Shown: piece by piece, positions 50,162-60,535 of the stretch
Numbering within the stretch: position 1 is the first letter of the stretch
How the letters are laid out: every line of letters starts with the position of its first letter
NCBI GenBank assembly: GCA_944321945.1
Contig: CALUNE010000002.1
Location: 186,001-250,000, forward strand
Source: an uncultured Alistipes sp.
GTDB taxonomy: Bacteria > Bacteroidota > Bacteroidia > Bacteroidales > Rikenellaceae
DNA: 64,000 bases
Reading direction: 5' to 3'
Made by a program: the position numbers and the translations under genes
Notes under the pieces: generated by a model
Database searches by the model: none
Seen by the model: only the letters and a program-made list of their open reading frames with translations
Told to the model about the DNA's origin: nothing

Positions 50162-51136
50162 TTATTTCTCGAATCGGTACTGCAATACGTCTCTCCAGCC
50201 GAGGAGCAGTTCGTGGACCGGAAGCCTTTTCTTTCCTGCGATCTGCAGCTCTTCGAGGCGGACCCAGCCGTCGGCGCAGGCCACGCGGATAAAGGTCCGT
50301 CCGTCGCTTTCGACCGTTCCGCAAGCGATCTCCGGGTGGTCGGCAGCCTCGAACCTGGCCGCGAAGATCTTGGCCGTCTGCTCCTCCCCGGCTCCGTCGC
50401 GGTACATCGCGGTCCAGGCGGCCGGATAGGGCGACAGCCCGCGGATGAAGTCGATGATGCGCTTGCCGGGCTTCGACCAGTCGATGCGGCAATCCTCCTT
50501 GAAGATTTTCGGAGCCGGGTGCAGCGTTGTCTCGTCGATCCCCTGCTGTTCGATCGGTTGGATCTTCCCGGCGGCGATGCGTTCGACGGTCTCCAGCACC
50601 AGTCCGGTTCCGATCCTCATCAGCCGGTCGTACATCGTGCCGATGGTATCCTCCGGATGAATCGGCTCGCGGATCTGCCCGATGATGGCACCCTTGTCGA
50701 TTTCGTGATTCAGCAGGAAGGTCGTGACGCCGGTTTCGGTCTCACCGTTGATGATGGCCCAATTGATCGGTGCGGCGCCGCGATACTGGGGCAGCAGCGA
50801 GGCGTGGAGGTTGAAGGTTCCCAGACGGGGCATGGCCCAGATCATTTCGGGCAGCATGCGGAAGGCGATGACAATCCCCAGATCGGGCTGCAGGGCCCGC
50901 ATGGCCTCGACGAATTCCGGATCGCGCAGTTTGACGGGCTGCAATATGGGCAATCCCAGCTCACGTGCGGCGATCTTCACGTCGCTTTCGTGCAGCCGCT
51001 GCCCGCGGCCGGCGGGTTTGTCGGGCGAGGTGACGACCCCCACGACGTTATAGCCGCCGGCGACCAGGGCCCGCAGCGAGGGTACGGCGAATTCGGGCGT
51101 ACCCATGAAGACAATGCGCAACTCCTTGCCGTTCAT
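50162..51136 (-). CDS. fmt: Methionyl-tRNA formyltransferase
   Basis: 324 residues. N-terminal formyl-transfer domain with RIVFMGTPEFAVPSL, VVTSPDKPAGRG, the catalytic loop FNLHASLLPQYRGAAPINW (Asn-His) and HPEDTIGTMYDRL, then a C-terminal OB-like domain with GLSPYPAAW. Formylates initiator Met-tRNA. Last gene of the series with ribBA (3-base gap). Confidence 0.96.
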   Translation of the reverse strand: MNGKELRIVFMGTPEFAVPSLRALVAGGYNVVGVVTSPDKPAGRGQRLHESDVKIAARELGLPILQPVKLRDPEFVEAMRALQPDLGIVIAFRMLPEMIWAMPRLGTFNLHASLLPQYRGAAPINWAIINGETETGVTTFLLNHEIDKGAIIGQIREPIHPEDTIGTMYDRLMRIGTGLVLETVERIAAGKIQPIEQQGIDETTLHPAPKIFKEDCRIDWSKPGKRIIDFIRGLSPYPAAWTAMYRDGAGEEQTAKIFAARFEAADHPEIACGTVESDGRTFIRVACADGWVRLEELQIAGKKRLPVHELLLGWRDVLQYRFEK

Positions 51137-51139
51137 ACC

Positions 51140-52363
51140 CTACTCTTTTTTCAGTCCGAGCGTGTGATGCATGCGCTCCTGTTTGGTCTCCAGATAGTGT
51201 GCGTTGTAGGGGTTCGGGGCGATGACGATCGGAACGATCTCATCGATACAGAGTCCGTAGCCCTCCAAACCGGCCCGTTTGAGCGGGTTGTTGGTCATCA
51301 GCCGCATGTGGCGGATGCCCAGTTCGCGGATGATGCTGGCGCCGACGCCGTAGTCACGCTCGTCGGCCTTGAATCCCAGTTTGAGGTTGGCGTCGACCGT
51401 ATCGAAGCCCTCGTCCTGGAGTTTGTAGGCGTGGATCTTGTTGCAGAGGCCGATGCCGCGCCCCTCCTGGTTGAGGTAGATGATGGCGCCCTTGCCCTGC
51501 TTGTCGATCATCTGCATGGCACGGTGGAGCTGTTCGCCGCAGTCGCAGCGGTACGATCCGAAGATATCGCCCGTGGCGCACGACGAGTGTACGCGCACCA
51601 GTACGGGTTCATCTTCGGTCCATTCGCCCTTGGTCAGGGCGACGTGTTCCACACCGTTGGATTTCTGACGGAAGGGTGTGATTTTGAAGTCGCCCCAGGC
51701 CGTGGGCAGCGGTACCGTGACACCGCGTTCGATGATCGACTCCTGCTTGAGCCGGTAGGCGATCAGCGAGGCGATGGAGATGATCTTCAGTCCGAACTTT
51801 TTGGCTTTCTCCTGGAGTTGCGGCAAGCGGGCCATCGTGCCGTCTTCGTTCATGATCTCGATCAGGGCGCCGGCGGGCTGCAGTCCGGCCAGACGGGCCA
51901 GATCGACCGCGGCTTCGGTGTGTCCGGGACGGCGCAGCACGCCCTTTTCGCGGGCCCGCAGCGGGTTGATGTGCCCCGGGCGTCCCAGATCGGTCGGTTT
52001 GGTTGCGGGGTCGGCCAGCGCACGGATCGTGGCGGCACGGTCGTGGATCGAGACGCCCGTCGTGCAGTCGTGGCCCAGCAGGTCGACCGTTACGGTGAAG
52101 GGCGTGCCCAGCAGCGAGGTGTTGTTCTCCTCCATCATGTTGAGCCCCAGCTCTTCGCAGCGTTTTTCCGAGAGCGGGGCGCAGAGCACGCCGCGGCCCT
52201 CCTTGAGCATGAAGTTGACGATTTCGGGGGTGATTTTCTCCGCGGCGATGATGAAGTCGCCTTCGTTTTCGCGGTCCTCGTCATCGACGACGATGACGAT
52301 TTTTCCGTTGCGGAAGTCCTCGATGACCTCCTCCACACTGTTCAGTATCGTCTCTTTAGCCAT
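51140..52363 (-). CDS. ribBA: Bifunctional DHBP synthase/GTP cyclohydrolase II
   Basis: 407 residues. The RibB half (about 1-205) has [23 protein letters not shown] and [11 protein letters not shown] plus the [14 protein letters not shown] substrate stretch; the RibA half (about 210-400) has zinc-binding [18 protein letters not shown] and [10 protein letters not shown]. Together they supply both riboflavin precursors from ribulose 5-phosphate and GTP. It starts 8 bases inside the end of the lptF-like gene. Confidence 0.96.
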   Translation of the reverse strand: MAKETILNSVEEVIEDFRNGKIVIVVDDEDRENEGDFIIAAEKITPEIVNFMLKEGRGVLCAPLSEKRCEELGLNMMEENNTSLLGTPFTVTVDLLGHDCTTGVSIHDRAATIRALADPATKPTDLGRPGHINPLRAREKGVLRRPGHTEAAVDLARLAGLQPAGALIEIMNEDGTMARLPQLQEKAKKFGLKIISIASLIAYRLKQESIIERGVTVPLPTAWGDFKITPFRQKSNGVEHVALTKGEWTEDEPVLVRVHSSCATGDIFGSYRCDCGEQLHRAMQMIDKQGKGAIIYLNQEGRGIGLCNKIHAYKLQDEGFDTVDANLKLGFKADERDYGVGASIIRELGIRHMRLMTNNPLKRAGLEGYGLCIDEIVPIVIAPNPYNAHYLETKQERMHHTLGLKKE

Positions 52364-53864
52364 TGCGTTTATTGCGTTTTTTGAATTTTATCGTGTTTTT
52401 GAGTTTTGCGATCCAGGGGCTCAGCCAGCTTTCGATCTTCTCTTTCAGGGCCTTGAACTTGCCGGCATACCAGTCGGTATCGAGCAGTGCGGAGTCGTTC
52501 GTGGCCTTGTAGGTGAGGTAGATGGCGATGGGAGTCAGGATGAACGTGGAGATCCACATGCCGTAGATGGCATCCCACGTACCCTCCTTGGCCATCTTTT
52601 CGCCCGTAAGGCTGATGACGTAGTAGATGACGAAGAAGATCACCGACACGACCACCGGAAGACCCAGGCCGCCGCGGCGGATGATGGCTCCGAGCGGGGC
52701 GCCGATCAGGAAGAAGATCAGAATCGAGACCGGGAGTGAAATCTTGCGGTGCCATTCGATTTTCGACCGGTAGAGCTGGTTGAGCGCCTCCTTGGCCGTC
52801 GATTCGTCGAAGGCGAACATGTTTCGGGAGTTTTTGGCCAGTGTGCGGGCCTGATTCCAGATCTTCTCCTTGTCGCGGGTCGAGAGAGCCGGAATGGAGT
52901 CCGTGGCGAGCAGATCGCGGAAGTGGGACTTGTCGATCTTGAGGCTGTCGGGCACGGGCAGCACCGTGTTGTCGCGCACGAAGATCTGTTCCTTCAACAG
53001 CGGTTCGTAGGAGGTTGTCGTGGCGTCGTTGACGCGGATTTCGAGCGAATCGATATCGTGCTGCAGTTCGTGGATGTTCTTGGTCTGGGCGTTGGAGAAC
53101 ATGTCGGCGTCGGAGCGTCCCATGGCGAATCCGTCCATGGGGATGACCTGTTTCTGGAGGTCGAACGTATGGTGGCGCAGGGCGCTTTTGGTGAACCACT
53201 GGCTGTTTCGGGTCTGCTCGTAGGTCTGACCGTGATAGAGTGTGACGAGCAGGTATTTCTTGTCGTCCGAGAGGCGGATGTAGCCCGAATCGGCGACGAT
53301 GGTGTTCATGTTTCCGTTGGCGGCTCGGTTGTCGTAGATCAGCACGTCGGTCAGCAGATGGGTTTCGGGATCCTGGTGGCTCACGCGGATCGACATGTTG
53401 TCGATGCCGTTGAAGAAGAGGCCGTCCTGGAATTCGAGGGTCTGTTTCTGCTGGCGGATGTCGTAGATGATGCTGAACATCTTCTTGTTGGAGTACGGCA
53501 CCAGGTTGTTCGAGATGAAGAAGCTGCCCACGGCGACGATGCTCACCACGATGATCAGCGGTTTGGTGATCTGGACCAGCGACATGCCGGCGGACTTCAT
53601 GGCCAGCAGTTCGTAGTTTTCGCCCAGGTTGCCCATGGTCATGATGGCGGCCAGCAGCATCGAGAGGGGCAGTCCCATGGGGATCATGTTGGCCATGGCG
53701 TAGGACATCAGTTCGATGATGATTCCGGCGCTGAGGCCCTTGCCGACCAGCTCGTCGATGTAACGCCATACGAAGTTCATCATCAGCACGAACATGACGA
53801 TGAAGAACGTGAGGACCATGGGGCCCAGATAGGCTTTCAGGACGAGTTTATGAATGGTCTTCAT
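52356..53864 (-). CDS. LptF/LptG family LPS-export permease
   Basis: 502 residues, YjgP/YjgQ family. Starts [45 protein letters not shown]; three membrane helices at each end (about 13-30, 55-75, 100-122, and 395-410, 420-440, 450-470) enclose a large periplasmic beta-jellyroll. The Bacteroidota form is longer than E. coli LptF/G by an inserted periplasmic part. It extracts LPS from the inner membrane with LptB; the F/G identity is not decided. It overlaps the permease stop by 17 bases and ribBA by 8. Confidence 0.92.
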   Translation of the reverse strand: MKTIHKLVLKAYLGPMVLTFFIVMFVLMMNFVWRYIDELVGKGLSAGIIIELMSYAMANMIPMGLPLSMLLAAIMTMGNLGENYELLAMKSAGMSLVQITKPLIIVVSIVAVGSFFISNNLVPYSNKKMFSIIYDIRQQKQTLEFQDGLFFNGIDNMSIRVSHQDPETHLLTDVLIYDNRAANGNMNTIVADSGYIRLSDDKKYLLVTLYHGQTYEQTRNSQWFTKSALRHHTFDLQKQVIPMDGFAMGRSDADMFSNAQTKNIHELQHDIDSLEIRVNDATTTSYEPLLKEQIFVRDNTVLPVPDSLKIDKSHFRDLLATDSIPALSTRDKEKIWNQARTLAKNSRNMFAFDESTAKEALNQLYRSKIEWHRKISLPVSILIFFLIGAPLGAIIRRGGLGLPVVVSVIFFVIYYVISLTGEKMAKEGTWDAIYGMWISTFILTPIAIYLTYKATNDSALLDTDWYAGKFKALKEKIESWLSPWIAKLKNTIKFKKRNKRNG

Positions 53865-54693
53865 GCGCGTGAAGCGGTTTTTTCGAGGACAAAGATAGAA
53901 GTTTTACCAATATGAGCGCAAGGGTGAGCGTAAATATTATGGCGGCACCGGGCGGGACTTCGAGGTGGTAGCTGATGATCAGCCCGATGACGTTGCCGGC
54001 GACGGCGACGGCCGGAGCCGTGAGTGCGATCGTGCGGTAGGATCGGGCCAGCATATTGACGATCACGACGGGCATCGTCAGCAGCGAGATGAGCAGTACG
54101 ATGCCCATGATGCGGATCGAGAGGACGATGGTCGTGGCCACCAGCGCAGCCATGACGTAGGAGATCACGCGTGTAGGGATGTTGCGCGAGCGGGCGAAGT
54201 CGCGGTCGAAGGCGACATACATGACGGGACGCAGCCAAAGCAGGGCGCCGACGAGGGTTACGGTGGTCAGCAGGGTCAGAGCCGCGACGTCGCCATCCGT
54301 CACGGTGATGATGCTGCCGAAGAGGTAGGCGGCCAGATCACCCGACGTATATCCGGGTCGGAGGCTCATGAAGAGGGCTCCGACGGCCATGCCGATGGAC
54401 CAGATGATGCCGATGGCGGAATCTTCGCGGATTCGGCCGCGGCTGCCGGCCCATTCGATGCCCAGCGACGAAAGGATGGCGAAGATCAGGGCGCCGACGA
54501 TGGGGTTTGCGCCGGCCCAGAAGGCGATTCCGAGGCCTCCGAACGAGGCGTGAGTGATGCCGCCGGCGAGGAAAACCATACGGCGGCAAACGACGTATGT
54601 GCCTATCAGTCCGCACGTTATGCCTGAAAGGATGCAGGCCGTGAGTGCGTTCGAGAGATAGCCGTATTGAAAGACGTCGCTGAAAAACTCCAT
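53848..54693 (-). CDS. Metal ABC transporter permease (ZnuB-like)
   Basis: 281 residues, ABC-3 family, eight or nine membrane segments from FLSNA-like start (MEFFSDVFQYGYLSNALTACILSGITCGLIG). Hallmarks GGITHASFGGLGIAFW, EDSAIGIIWSIGMAVGALF and MALLVATTIVLS-like AALVATTIVLSIRIMGIVLLISLLTMP. The C-terminus is His-rich ([11 protein letters not shown]), like the tail of the ZnuC at 5895. The usual partners ATPase and SBP do not adjoin; the only ones in the window are znuC and znuA, 47 kb away. It overlaps the lptF-like gene by 17 bases. Confidence 0.88.
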   Translation of the reverse strand: MEFFSDVFQYGYLSNALTACILSGITCGLIGTYVVCRRMVFLAGGITHASFGGLGIAFWAGANPIVGALIFAILSSLGIEWAGSRGRIREDSAIGIIWSIGMAVGALFMSLRPGYTSGDLAAYLFGSIITVTDGDVAALTLLTTVTLVGALLWLRPVMYVAFDRDFARSRNIPTRVISYVMAALVATTIVLSIRIMGIVLLISLLTMPVVIVNMLARSYRTIALTAPAVAVAGNVIGLIISYHLEVPPGAAIIFTLTLALILVKLLSLSSKKPLHAHEDHS

Positions 54694-54792
54694 GCTTTAT
54701 TGGTGTAAGCGTGCAAATTTACGCTTTTTTATCGGAAAAGCCTCCTTGTTTCGGACAGATTTCGTAATTTCGTGCCGTAAAATTCGGAATTC

Positions 54793-56100
54793 ATGCAACC
54801 TCGAAGAGTCAATTTTCATACGTTGGGCTGCAAGCTCAACTTTTCGGAGACGTCGACGCTGGCCCGCGAATTCGAGCGGGGCGGATTCGTGCGGGTATCG
54901 CCGGAAGCCGAGGCGGACATCTGTGTCATCAACAGCTGCTCGGTAACGGAGCATGCCGACAAGAAGTGCCGCAATCTGATCCGCAAACTTCACCGTTGCA
55001 ATCCGTCGGCGATCATCGCCGTGACGGGATGTTACGCACAGCTCAAGCCCGACGAAATAGCCGCGATAGACGGTGTAGATATTGTGCTGAGCAACAATGA
55101 TAAGGGCGATTTATATAAACGGGTGGTTGAGCTTTCGGGCAAGGGCCATGCGCAGGTCTACAGCTGTGATACCGATTCGCTGACGTCGTTCTTTGCGGCC
55201 TTCTCGAGCGGCGACCGCACGAGGGCCTTTCTCAAGGTGCAGGACGGCTGCGACTACTGCTGCTCCTATTGTACGATCCACTATGCACGCGGGTCGAGCC
55301 GCAATATGCCCATAGCCGATCTGGTGGCCGAGGCGCGTGAGATTGCGGCGGGCGGCCAGCGTGAGATCGTCCTCACGGGGGTCAATACGGGTGATTTCGG
55401 CCGTTCGACGGGCGAGCGTTTCATCGATCTGCTGCGGGCGCTGGTCGAGGTCGATGGGATCGACCGCTATCGTATTTCATCGATCGAACCGAATCTTTTA
55501 ACGGATGAAATCATAGAGTTTTGCGCCTCGTCACCTAAAATGATGCATCACTTCCATGTCCCGCTTCAGAGCGGTTCGGACCGGATCCTCGGACTGATGC
55601 GCCGCCGGTATACCACGGCCCGCTATGCCGACCGCATTGCCTCGGTGCGGCGGCTGATGCCCGATGCCTTCATCGGCATTGACGTCATCGTCGGGTTCCC
55701 TGGCGAAACGGAGGCCGATTTCCGTGCGACGTACGATTTTCTGGCCGATTTGAAGCCTGCCTTTCTGCATGTCTTTCCCTTTTCGGAGCGTCCCGGCACG
55801 CCGGCCGTCGATCTGCCCGGCAAGGTGCAGTCGTCGGTGGCTACACGGCGCGTGGCCGAACTCGAGGCGCTTTGTGAACGGCTCCACGGCGAATTCTGCG
55901 CCCGGGCTGTCGGCACCGAGGAGACGGTTCTCTTCGAGAGCACGCGCCGTGGCGGCATGATGTTCGGTTTCACGGGCAACTACCGCCGTGTGAAGGCTCC
56001 CTACGATCCGGCGCGCGTCAACACGATCTGTCGTGTGGCTCTCGGCGAGATGGATGCGGCGCACGATCTGGCGGGACAAATCCTTCCCGATGCGCAGTGA
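54793..56100 (+). CDS. mtaB: tRNA t6A37 methylthiotransferase MtaB
   Basis: 435 residues, radical SAM methylthiotransferase. UPF0004 N-domain with cluster cysteines 13 (LGCKLNF), 49 (NSCSV) and 80 (TGCYA); radical SAM motif CDYCCSYC with Cys153, Cys157 and Cys160; then a C-terminal TRAM-like part. It turns t6A37 into ms2t6A37. The MQPRRVNFHTLGCKLNFSE start fits the MtaB branch; RimO and MiaB have different N-termini. TAATTTCG at 54765-54772 is a one-mismatch -7 box in front. Confidence 0.93.
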   Translation: MQPRRVNFHTLGCKLNFSETSTLAREFERGGFVRVSPEAEADICVINSCSVTEHADKKCRNLIRKLHRCNPSAIIAVTGCYAQLKPDEIAAIDGVDIVLSNNDKGDLYKRVVELSGKGHAQVYSCDTDSLTSFFAAFSSGDRTRAFLKVQDGCDYCCSYCTIHYARGSSRNMPIADLVAEAREIAAGGQREIVLTGVNTGDFGRSTGERFIDLLRALVEVDGIDRYRISSIEPNLLTDEIIEFCASSPKMMHHFHVPLQSGSDRILGLMRRRYTTARYADRIASVRRLMPDAFIGIDVIVGFPGETEADFRATYDFLADLKPAFLHVFPFSERPGTPAVDLPGKVQSSVATRRVAELEALCERLHGEFCARAVGTEETVLFESTRRGGMMFGFTGNYRRVKAPYDPARVNTICRVALGEMDAAHDLAGQILPDAQ

Positions 56101-56124
56101 ACGGCGGCGGCCGCGGTCAAAAAG

Positions 56125-56156
56125 TTTGGCTTTTGTTCCCGATTTTCGTATATTTG
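56125..56156 (+). promoter_or_regulatory. Consensus promoter of the HAMP-trkH-SPOR operon
   Basis: TTTG at 56125-56128, a 20-base spacer and TATATTTG at 56149-56156. Both boxes are exact. The leader is about 20 bases. Confidence 0.8.
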
Positions 56157-56182
56157 CAGAATACAAGTAAATCGAGAAGAAT

Positions 56183-56989
56183 ATGACGGGTTTGCGTAAA
56201 CGGGTGACGGTCGGCTTTTTAAGCATCGTCTGCCTGCTGTTTTTTTCCGGAATGGTCTCGTTGCTCGAGTTGGGGCATCTGAGCCGCGATACGGGCGAAA
56301 TCCTCAAGGCCAACGCGCGTAACATCGAGCTGGCCAAGGAGATGCTCGATGCCGCTCACGAGCAGAACATGGCCCTGATCCGGTTGTCGGTCTTCGGCGA
56401 CCGGTCGCGCGACAGTCTCTGCCGGGCCTGCATGGACCGTCTGGAGAATACGTTGCTCGTGGCCCAGAACGAAGCCCTCGACAAGTCGTTTCTCGATTCG
56501 CTGGCCTTCGCCACGACCGAACTCCGCATCGTGACGGACAATTACCTGGCCTATGGCGATCTGCGCAGCGGTGATTCGCTGGCTGTCAGCAAGAACCGTC
56601 CCGCGGGAATGCCCGATTCGCTGGGCATCAAGTGGTACAACGATGAGTACGAGGCCCTGTACGGACGTCTGACCGCCGCCATCAAGAACTACATGACCTC
56701 GACGCAGAGTTCGCTGGCTCCGCGCGCCGAGCAGATGAAGAAAAACGCCTACCGGGCCGTAACTCCGGTGCTGATCTCCGTGGCGGTGATGATCGCCATC
56801 GTGCTGATGCTCTTCTACTTCATGTCGCTCTACTGCATCACGCCCATCGAACGCATGAACAAGAGCCTCGGCGACTGGCTCGCCTTCCGCATCCCCTTCA
56901 CGGTGAAGGGCGATCTGAAGGACGAAGTGCTCGAACTCAAGGAGCGCATCGAAACGGTCATCAACCAGTCGAAACAACCCAAAGCCTGA
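56183..56989 (+). CDS. Two-helix membrane protein with HAMP-like segment, no output domain
   Basis: 268 residues. Membrane segments about 10-30 and 193-216 bracket a periplasmic helical domain of 160 residues (with two Cys at 80 and 83) resembling a four-helix-bundle chemoreceptor sensor. After the second helix CITPIERMNKSLGDWLAFRIPFTVKGDLKDEVLELKERIETVINQSKQ has the Pro-Ile-x-x-Met layout of a HAMP domain, but the protein then ends without kinase, cyclase or MCP module. It starts the operon and is followed 4 bases later by trkH. It might sense envelope or osmotic state and act on the K+ channel (inference). Confidence 0.78.
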   Translation: MTGLRKRVTVGFLSIVCLLFFSGMVSLLELGHLSRDTGEILKANARNIELAKEMLDAAHEQNMALIRLSVFGDRSRDSLCRACMDRLENTLLVAQNEALDKSFLDSLAFATTELRIVTDNYLAYGDLRSGDSLAVSKNRPAGMPDSLGIKWYNDEYEALYGRLTAAIKNYMTSTQSSLAPRAEQMKKNAYRAVTPVLISVAVMIAIVLMLFYFMSLYCITPIERMNKSLGDWLAFRIPFTVKGDLKDEVLELKERIETVINQSKQPKA

Positions 56990-56993
56990 ACCG

Positions 56994-58439
56994 ATGCGTG
57001 TCGAAGTGGTTTTGCGATATGTCGGGGTCGTGATGCTGTTCATCGCGATGTTCATGCTGCTCTCGGCGGGAATCTCCTACGTGAGCGGCGTGGATTCGGC
57101 GTTCTATCCCCTGTTGCTCTCGTCGCTGCTGACGGCTCTGCTGGGGGCCTTTCCGCTGATCTTCGTCGGGCGCTGCGAGCAGATCACCAACAAGGAGGGG
57201 TTCTGCATCGTCGTCGGAGCATGGCTCGTGGCCTGTGTGGTGTCGATGTTCCCCTATCTGATCTGGGGCGGCGAATTTACGCTGGTCAATGCCTGGTTCG
57301 AGAGCGTCTCGGGCCTCACGACCACCGGTTCGACCATCCTGAACGACGTCGAGGCGCTGCCGCGCGGACTGCAGTTCTGGCGCTTTGCCACCACGTGGAT
57401 CGGCGGTATGGGCGTGGTGATGTTCGCGCTGGTGATCCTCCCCTCGATGGGCCGCAGCAAGATGATGCTCTCGAACGTTGAACTCTCGTCGATGGCCCGC
57501 GACAACTACCGTTACCGTTCGCAGATTATCGTCCAGATCCTGCTGGTGGTCTACGTCGGGCTGACCGTCCTGTCGACCCTGCTGCTGAAGATGGCCGGCA
57601 TGAACTGGTTCGATGCGCTGTGCCACGCCATGTCGGCCTGCGCCACGAGCGGCTTCTCGACCAAGAATGCCAGCATCGCCTACTTCAACAGTCCGGCCAT
57701 CGATACGATTCTGATCCTGACGATGGCGACGGCCGGAATCCATTTTGGTGTGATCTATGCGACGCTCACCGGCAAACGCAACAATCTGTTCCGCTCGGAG
57801 GTGACGCGCTGGTACCTGGGCATGCTGCTTGTGGGCGGACTGCTCATCGCCGTGAGCATCTACGCCGCGGATCTCTACCCTACGTTCGGAGCTGCGCTGC
57901 GCCACGGCATGTTCCAGTTCGTGTCGCTGGTCTCCACGACGGGCTTCGCTACGGCCGATTCGAACACCTGGACGCCGTTTGCGGTCATTCTGCTCATCTT
58001 CGGGTCGATCGTCTGTGCCTGTGCGGGCTCCACGGCCGGAGGCATCAAGGTCAACCGGCTGGTGTTGTCCGGGAAGATGATGCGCGCGAAACTCAAACTG
58101 CAGCAGCATCCCAACGCCGTCATCCGCATCCGTCTGGACGGGGTTATTCAGGATAACGAGGTGTTGCATGCAGTGATGATCTATATCGTTGCCTATCTGA
58201 TGTTCATCCTCATGGGCACGATTTTCGGGACGATGCTGGGGGTCGATCTGACGACGAGTTTCACGGGATCGGTTGCCTCGATGGGCAACGTCGGGCCGGG
58301 ATTCGGCGAGGTCGGCTCGATGGATAACTTTTCGGCGCTGCCGTCGGGTTTCAAGGTGGCCAATACGCTGCTGATGCTGTTGGGCCGTCTGGAGATTTTC
58401 GGTCTGATTCAGATCTTTTTGATTAAATGGTGGAGATAA
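56994..58439 (+). CDS. trkH: TrkH family potassium uptake protein
   Basis: 481 residues, K+ channel-like transporter with four M1-P-M2 repeats. Selectivity loops include ESVSGLTTTGSTIL, HAMSACATSGFSTKN, SLVSTTGFATADSN and GSVASMGNVGPGFGEVG. Inner membrane. No trkA lies nearby, so the cytoplasmic regulator must come from elsewhere. Upstream is the HAMP-like protein (4 bases) and downstream a SPOR protein (8 bases). Confidence 0.94.
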   Translation: MRVEVVLRYVGVVMLFIAMFMLLSAGISYVSGVDSAFYPLLLSSLLTALLGAFPLIFVGRCEQITNKEGFCIVVGAWLVACVVSMFPYLIWGGEFTLVNAWFESVSGLTTTGSTILNDVEALPRGLQFWRFATTWIGGMGVVMFALVILPSMGRSKMMLSNVELSSMARDNYRYRSQIIVQILLVVYVGLTVLSTLLLKMAGMNWFDALCHAMSACATSGFSTKNASIAYFNSPAIDTILILTMATAGIHFGVIYATLTGKRNNLFRSEVTRWYLGMLLVGGLLIAVSIYAADLYPTFGAALRHGMFQFVSLVSTTGFATADSNTWTPFAVILLIFGSIVCACAGSTAGGIKVNRLVLSGKMMRAKLKLQQHPNAVIRIRLDGVIQDNEVLHAVMIYIVAYLMFILMGTIFGTMLGVDLTTSFTGSVASMGNVGPGFGEVGSMDNFSALPSGFKVANTLLMLLGRLEIFGLIQIFLIKWWR

Positions 58440-58447
58440 TCCGGAGT

Positions 58448-59995
58448 ATGATTCACAAGACGTTCATATATGCGCTCGGGGCGATGTTCCTGACTACGGG
58501 AGCCTTGCTGGCACAACAACCTGCCGTGGAGCCCCGTATTGCCGGGTTGGAGAACAACGCGGAGTACATGTCGCTGCTCGGAGAGGATGCACGGCTGCAG
58601 ATGCGCGAGGATTCGATCGTGAATGCCGTGGCACAGCTGCGCCAACAACTGCGCGAGGATCCGACGCAGCGTCAGCGCTGTTCGCAGGAGATTCTGCAGC
58701 TCGAGAGCCGGATCTTCGAGATCCGCAATGCCAAGGGCCGGCTGATCGACCGGATCAACACGATCGAACAGGAGTGGGTGCTGGCCAATCTCGACGCGGG
58801 AAGCCCGACGACGGGCGCTGCGCGGACGGAGGCGGTTGTGACGATCCCCGATTCGCTGAAGGTGCGCAATCTGGTCGACAATCTCTATTTTCGGGAGCAT
58901 CTGGCCGATACGGACTATTCGGCTCTGCGTCGGGCCCAGCGACTGGAGCCTCAGGCCGAGGCGTATGTGAACCGCTTCAGGGCCAACTACGACACGCTTG
59001 CCGAACTGGCCGAGGCCTATGCGACGGTCACAACCGAGGCCGAAGCGATGGAGATCTACGAGCGGATGAATGCCCTGCAGGGGGTGAACCGCGTGCTGGC
59101 CGATTCGCTCTCCGAGACGTGGAACTATATCTTCGACAACAAGAACTACGCCTACGGATACATCCTCGACGAACTCGGCCAGGAGGAGATCCTCACCCGT
59201 GAGGAGGATGCCCTCTCGCAGGCTTCGCGCCGGCTCTCCGAGCTGCGCGGCACGACGGCGTCGGATGCTGTCGCGGACTACTTCCTGCGCAAACGCGTGC
59301 TGGTCGACTATGAGGAGGCGGTGGCCGGAGTGCTGTCGCTTGATGCGGCACGGGATTCGCTCAAGGGCGTGGCAGCCCGGTTGGCGGAGAGCGACTTCCG
59401 GATGCCGCGCATCGATGTGGCCGAGCGCTATTTTCTCGACTACGACAGCGTGGCGTTCTCGTCGACGCCCAAATATTCGTACCAGAACCCGATCCCCGAG
59501 TGCAAGGTCTACGCCAACGGCACGATCTACCGGATCCTGCTCGGAACGTTCAATACGAAGCGGGCCGTCTCGACCTTCCGCGGAGCCTATCCGCTGTTCT
59601 ATCTGGTCAACGACGCCGGCAAGTGGTGTTACTATACGGGCGGCTTCGCTACGCTCGAGGAGGCCCAGGAGGCCCAGAAGCTTCTGAAGGAGCATGGATT
59701 CATCCGGCCGGAAATCGTCGTCTGGACCGACGGCGTGGAGCGTAATCTATCGCGCGATCCCGAGGCGCAGCACCTTGCTTTCCGGGTGGAGATCACCGGC
59801 CGGGAGGCTCTTTCCGAGGAAGTGAAGCGCGAGATCGCACAGACGGCTGCCGGACATGAACTTTCACGCGTCGGACAGCAGCTCTTTATCGTCGGAGGAT
59901 TCGACGACCGGGCCGTTGCCGACCGTCTGGCCGAATCCATCCGCCAGTTGGATCCGGAGCTCGAAATAAAAGTCGTCGAGGTGGCGAATCCTTGA
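58448..59995 (+). CDS. SPOR domain-containing periplasmic protein
   Basis: 515 residues from ATG 58448, which opens a signal peptide (MIHKTFIYALGAMFLTTGALLAQQ); an ATG at 58427 overlapping trkH would spoil it. The central part (about 30-300) is helical, Glu/Arg/Gln-rich coiled coil (QLRQQLREDPTQRQRCSQEIL). Two SPOR-like stretches appear late: YRILLGTFNTKRAVSTFRGAYPLFYL with YTGGFATLEEAQEAQKLL, and QQLFIVGGFDDRAVADRLAESI. SPOR binds denuded glycan strands at division sites. Cotranscribed with trkH, an unusual combination. Confidence 0.82.
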   Translation: MIHKTFIYALGAMFLTTGALLAQQPAVEPRIAGLENNAEYMSLLGEDARLQMREDSIVNAVAQLRQQLREDPTQRQRCSQEILQLESRIFEIRNAKGRLIDRINTIEQEWVLANLDAGSPTTGAARTEAVVTIPDSLKVRNLVDNLYFREHLADTDYSALRRAQRLEPQAEAYVNRFRANYDTLAELAEAYATVTTEAEAMEIYERMNALQGVNRVLADSLSETWNYIFDNKNYAYGYILDELGQEEILTREEDALSQASRRLSELRGTTASDAVADYFLRKRVLVDYEEAVAGVLSLDAARDSLKGVAARLAESDFRMPRIDVAERYFLDYDSVAFSSTPKYSYQNPIPECKVYANGTIYRILLGTFNTKRAVSTFRGAYPLFYLVNDAGKWCYYTGGFATLEEAQEAQKLLKEHGFIRPEIVVWTDGVERNLSRDPEAQHLAFRVEITGREALSEEVKREIAQTAAGHELSRVGQQLFIVGGFDDRAVADRLAESIRQLDPELEIKVVEVANP

Positions 59996-60051
59996 GAAAT
60001 TTTTCCTATCTTTAACCACGACAACCCCACCCCTCAAAACCGGATCGTTTC

Positions 60052-60522
60052 ATGGAACTCTTCTATATCGTTCTGCTTGTCTTTTTCGGTCTGCTCTTTC
60101 TGGTGGCCGAACTGGTCCTGTTGCCCGGCGTATCGGTCGGCGCCATTCTCGCCATGGTCTGCTACGGAAGTTCGATCTATCTGGCATTCCGGGATTTCGG
60201 GACGTTGGGCGGCGTCGTGGTCATTGTCGTCATTCTGGCTCTTTCGCTCGTGGCGATTGTGGTGTCGCTGCGGGCCAAGACCTGGCAGCGTTTTTCGCTG
60301 CGGCAGGAGATCCGCTCGTCGAACCTTGCGACGATGCCCGCCGACGAACTGCAGGTCGGTGATCGCGGCAAGACCCTTTCGCGCCTCTCGCCGATGGGCA
60401 AGGTCGAGATCGGCGGACGTATCTACGAAGCCAAATCGACGGGCGCCTATGTCGATCCGCAGCGCGAAGTCGAAGTCGTGGGATTCGAGAATTTCAGCGT
60501 CATCGTGAAAATTGTAGAATAA
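60052..60522 (+). CDS. NfeD-like membrane protein
   Basis: 156 residues. Two to three membrane segments (about 4-24, 28-45, 52-75) followed by a soluble OB-fold tail (about 95-156; [29 protein letters not shown]). Short NfeD proteins act with flotillin-like proteins, and the floA gene is 13 bases downstream, the standard pairing. The protease half found in long NfeD proteins is absent. Confidence 0.88.
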   Translation: MELFYIVLLVFFGLLFLVAELVLLPGVSVGAILAMVCYGSSIYLAFRDFGTLGGVVVIVVILALSLVAIVVSLRAKTWQRFSLRQEIRSSNLATMPADELQVGDRGKTLSRLSPMGKVEIGGRIYEAKSTGAYVDPQREVEVVGFENFSVIVKIVE

Positions 60523-60535
60523 AAACACCGAACTT

